Source: Ectopseudomonas alcaliphila
GTDB lineage: Bacteria; Pseudomonadota; Gammaproteobacteria; Pseudomonadales; Pseudomonadaceae
Assembly (NCBI RefSeq): GCF_900101755.1
Contig: NZ_FNAE01000003.1
Coordinates: 276,715 to 340,714 of the forward strand
Length of the DNA stretch: 64,000 bases
Direction: 5' to 3'
Part shown: positions 62,168 through 64,000 of the stretch, piece after piece
Position numbering within the stretch: the stretch's first letter is position 1
Layout: each line of letters begins with the position of its first letter
Notes under the pieces: generated by a model
Databases searched by the model: none
What the model saw: the letters and a program-made list of their open reading frames with translations, nothing else
Told to the model about the DNA's origin: nothing
Program-made: the position numbers and the translations under genes

Positions 62168-63208
62168 ATGCAGCTCACCGAACTCAACCAACGCCTCGCC
62201 GACCTTGGCGCCAAACCCCAGCATATCGGGCGCATTACCCGTGCCTGGCTGCAGGGCAAGGCGCTGGACACTGGCACCAAGCATCAGAAGACCGAGAACT
62301 TCCTGCCCCTGACGGTACGCGAAGGGCTGCCGGCCATCGCCAGCGAGCTGGACGCGTTGGCCCGGCTGCGCTCCGAACACCCTGGCGCCGATGGCTCGGC
62401 ACGCCTGCTGGTGGAGTTGGCCGACAAACAGATGGTGGAAAGCGTGCTGCTGCCGCGTGATGGTCTGTGCATCTCCAGCCAGGTGGGCTGCGCGGTAGCC
62501 TGCGTGTTCTGCATGACCGGCAAGAGCGGCCTGCTGCGCCAGCTCAGCAGTGCCGAGATGGTCGCCCAGGTCGCCCTGGGTCGGCGCTTTCGCCCGGTGA
62601 AGAAAGTGGTCTTCATGGGCATGGGCGAGCCGGCACACAACCTCGACAACGTACTTGAGGCCATCGATCTGCTCGGCACCGAGGGCGGCATCGGCCAGCG
62701 CAATCTGGTGTTCTCCACCGTTGGCGACCCCCGGGTGTTCGAACGCCTGCCCAAGCAACGCGTGCGCCCTGCCCTGGCACTGTCGCTGCATACCACCGAC
62801 GCCGAACTGCGCCAGCGCCTGCTGCCCAAGGCGCCGCGCATCGATCCCGAAGAGCTGGTGGAACTGGGCGAAGCCTACGCCCGCACCATCGACTACCCGA
62901 TCCAGTACCAGTGGACGCTGCTCAAGGGCATCAACGATAGCCAGGAAGAGATGGACAACATCCTGCGCCTGTTCAAGGGCAAGTTCGCCGTGCTCAACCT
63001 GATCCCTTACAACAGCCTGGAAGCCGACGACTACCAGCGCCCCGATGGCGAGCGCATCGTCGAGATGGTGCGCTACCTGCACAGCCGTGGCGTACTGACC
63101 AAGGTGCGCAATTCGGCTGGCCAGGATGTCGACGGCGGTTGCGGCCAGCTGCGCGCCCGCGCGGTGGATGTGGTCAATACCAGTCGCTTGCATAGAAAGC
63201 GCGGCTGA
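62168..63208 (+). CDS. RlmN-like radical-SAM RNA methyltransferase paralogue
   Basis: A 346-residue radical-SAM enzyme of the RlmN/Cfr family. The [4Fe-4S] motif is CAVACVFC. It also keeps the family's two extra cysteines, one in GLCISSQVGC and one near the C-terminus in QDVDGGCGQLRA, which form the methyl-transfer thiol and the covalent intermediate. FMGMGEPAHNLDNVLEAI and TTDAELRQRLLPKA (SAM region) are intact. The housekeeping RlmN normally sits elsewhere in pseudomonads, near ndk and pilF. This second copy near metH has an equivalent in P. aeruginosa (PA1839). Its RNA target is not established. Confidence 0.87.
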   Translation: MQLTELNQRLADLGAKPQHIGRITRAWLQGKALDTGTKHQKTENFLPLTVREGLPAIASELDALARLRSEHPGADGSARLLVELADKQMVESVLLPRDGLCISSQVGCAVACVFCMTGKSGLLRQLSSAEMVAQVALGRRFRPVKKVVFMGMGEPAHNLDNVLEAIDLLGTEGGIGQRNLVFSTVGDPRVFERLPKQRVRPALALSLHTTDAELRQRLLPKAPRIDPEELVELGEAYARTIDYPIQYQWTLLKGINDSQEEMDNILRLFKGKFAVLNLIPYNSLEADDYQRPDGERIVEMVRYLHSRGVLTKVRNSAGQDVDGGCGQLRARAVDVVNTSRLHRKRG

Positions 63209-63355
63209 GGCTCAAGAACGGCATCTGCGAACCGATACAGAAGCGTACAGAGAGACCACACGTCCAGCAGGCAAAACGCCAGCACTGTACTAGGTTTGTA
63301 AAGAACCGCATTGCATGGATGCAACCCCGTCGTCATGGCGCCCAGGAGCCCATTC

Positions 63356-64000
63356 ATGAAAATCGCCCACAAGGTCGGCCTCGCAGCCGCTACCGTGCTT
63401 TTCCTCACCACCAGCCTGCTGTCGTTAATACAGGTCACCCAAGTGCGCGATACCTTGCGCAACCAGGTCGAATCCAGCATTTCCGAGTCGAGCAATGCCC
63501 TGGCACGGCAGATCGAGAACTGGCTGAACGCCAAGCTACGCCTGATGGACACGATGTCACAGACCATCGACAGTCATTACGGCCCGGAAGAAACCCAACG
63601 CGTATTCGATCTGCCCCTGCTCAAGGATGAATTCATCCTCGTCTTCGGTGCCTTGGAAGCAACCGGGCAAACCCTCAAGAACAGCGCAGATTGGAATCCC
63701 GCCGCAGACTATGACGGCCGCAAGCGTCCCTGGTATGGCCTTGGCAAATCAGCTGATCGCGCTGTTCTGACCGAACCCTATGTCGACTCCACCACCGGTG
63801 AGATCCTGATTTCGGCAGTGGCCAAAATCAGCGATGCTGGGCGGTTTCTCGGCGTGTTTGGCGGCGATATCCGCCTGCAGTCGGTCGCCGATGCGGTCAA
63901 CACCCTGGACTTCAATGGCGCCGGCTATGCCTTCCTGCTCAGCCGCTCGGGCAACATCATTTCCCACCCCAATGCCGAGTACAACGGCAAGTCCTACAGC
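63356..64000 (+). CDS. methyl-accepting chemotaxis protein with dCache sensor, 3' end outside window
   Basis: The ATG at 63356 has AGGAG seven bases upstream. The first 215 residues are in the window. A first helix (GLAAATVLFLTTSLLSLIQV) is followed by a periplasmic dCache_1-type sensor. DYDGRKRPWYGLGKSADRAVLTEPYVDSTTG is the characteristic ligand-pocket segment (R-x(4)-W-Y, Y-x-D), and LGVFGGDIRLQSVADAVN follows. Such pockets usually bind amino acids. The HAMP and signalling parts are beyond 64000. It is preceded by a 147-bp gap after the radical-SAM gene. Confidence 0.9.
   Translation, partial: MKIAHKVGLAAATVLFLTTSLLSLIQVTQVRDTLRNQVESSISESSNALARQIENWLNAKLRLMDTMSQTIDSHYGPEETQRVFDLPLLKDEFILVFGALEATGQTLKNSADWNPAADYDGRKRPWYGLGKSADRAVLTEPYVDSTTGEILISAVAKISDAGRFLGVFGGDIRLQSVADAVNTLDFNGAGYAFLLSRSGNIISHPNAEYNGKSYS

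Noticed and set aside
61457..63193. 578-codon minus-strand open frame
   Set aside because: It is opposite the DUF5924 and RlmN-like genes, which have clear motifs; no independent support.
1..64000. tRNA, rRNA, CRISPR arrays, prophage or IS elements
   Set aside because: None seen: no repeat-spacer pattern, transposase, integrase or cloverleaf was recognised in the reading.

Overview
The window is 64 kb of GC-rich, densely coding chromosome that reads as a Pseudomonas-type gammaproteobacterium. Evidence is the complete mexS-mexT-mexE-mexF-oprN locus, an OprD-family porin, a PA2169-type DUF2383 protein, cti next to metH and nfuA, a glgA-treZ-malQ operon and CheV. A P. mendocina/oleovorans-like (Ectopseudomonas) species is my best guess from gene content; I could not test it. 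I see no rRNA, tRNA, CRISPR array, prophage or insertion sequence. Both ends cut a gene: malQ at the left, a chemoreceptor at the right.

Layout. 1-5.3 kb: glgA-treZ-malQ on the minus strand (glucan and trehalose metabolism). 5.3-10.9 kb: a CinA-like protein, a DUF4142 exported protein divergent from the large catalase KatE with AlgU-like promoters on both sides, and several small unknown genes. 10.9-16.5 kb: an aa3-type cytochrome oxidase cluster with a lipoprotein subunit II carrying a haem c domain and a fused subunit I-III, plus small membrane proteins. 17.1-18.2 kb: two related ferritin-like stress proteins. 18.2-22.8 kb: minus-strand SSADH, acetolactate-synthase-like enzyme, ABM monooxygenase and an MDR oxidoreductase. 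23.3-25.2 kb: a GNAT-Rnk fusion, an AT-rich patch with an EexN-like lipoprotein, and an overlooked 53-codon gene. 25.3-30.4 kb: OprD porin, MocR regulator divergent from an NDH-2-like flavoprotein, and an AraC regulator. 31.2-40.4 kb: cheV, then mexS/mexT/mexEF-oprN with a clear MexT box. 40.6-46.6 kb: MmcQ-like protein, CSD-DUF1294 protein, uppP, a chemoreceptor, and a PnuC plus NadR-like kinase salvage pair. 46.7-56.1 kb: a degenerate enhancer-binding regulator divergent from a di-haem fatty-acid-dioxygenase-like protein and a membrane catalase-like haem protein, then nfuA, an acyltransferase and the fatty acid cis/trans isomerase Cti. 56.3-64 kb: metH, osmE with an AlgU-type promoter, a 28-residue membrane peptide gene, DUF1883, DUF5924, a second RlmN-like radical-SAM enzyme and a chemoreceptor.

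Themes. Much of the window concerns envelope and oxidative stress: KatE, DUF4142, OsmE, Cti, the efflux pump and the DUF2383 pair. The most novel-looking unit is 46.66-51.3 kb. There a regulator that has lost the sigma-54 contact loop faces a RoxA/OdsA-type di-haem protein and a membrane-anchored catalase relative, which together could make and process fatty-acid hydroperoxides (oxylipins). That pathway is an inference from families and context.
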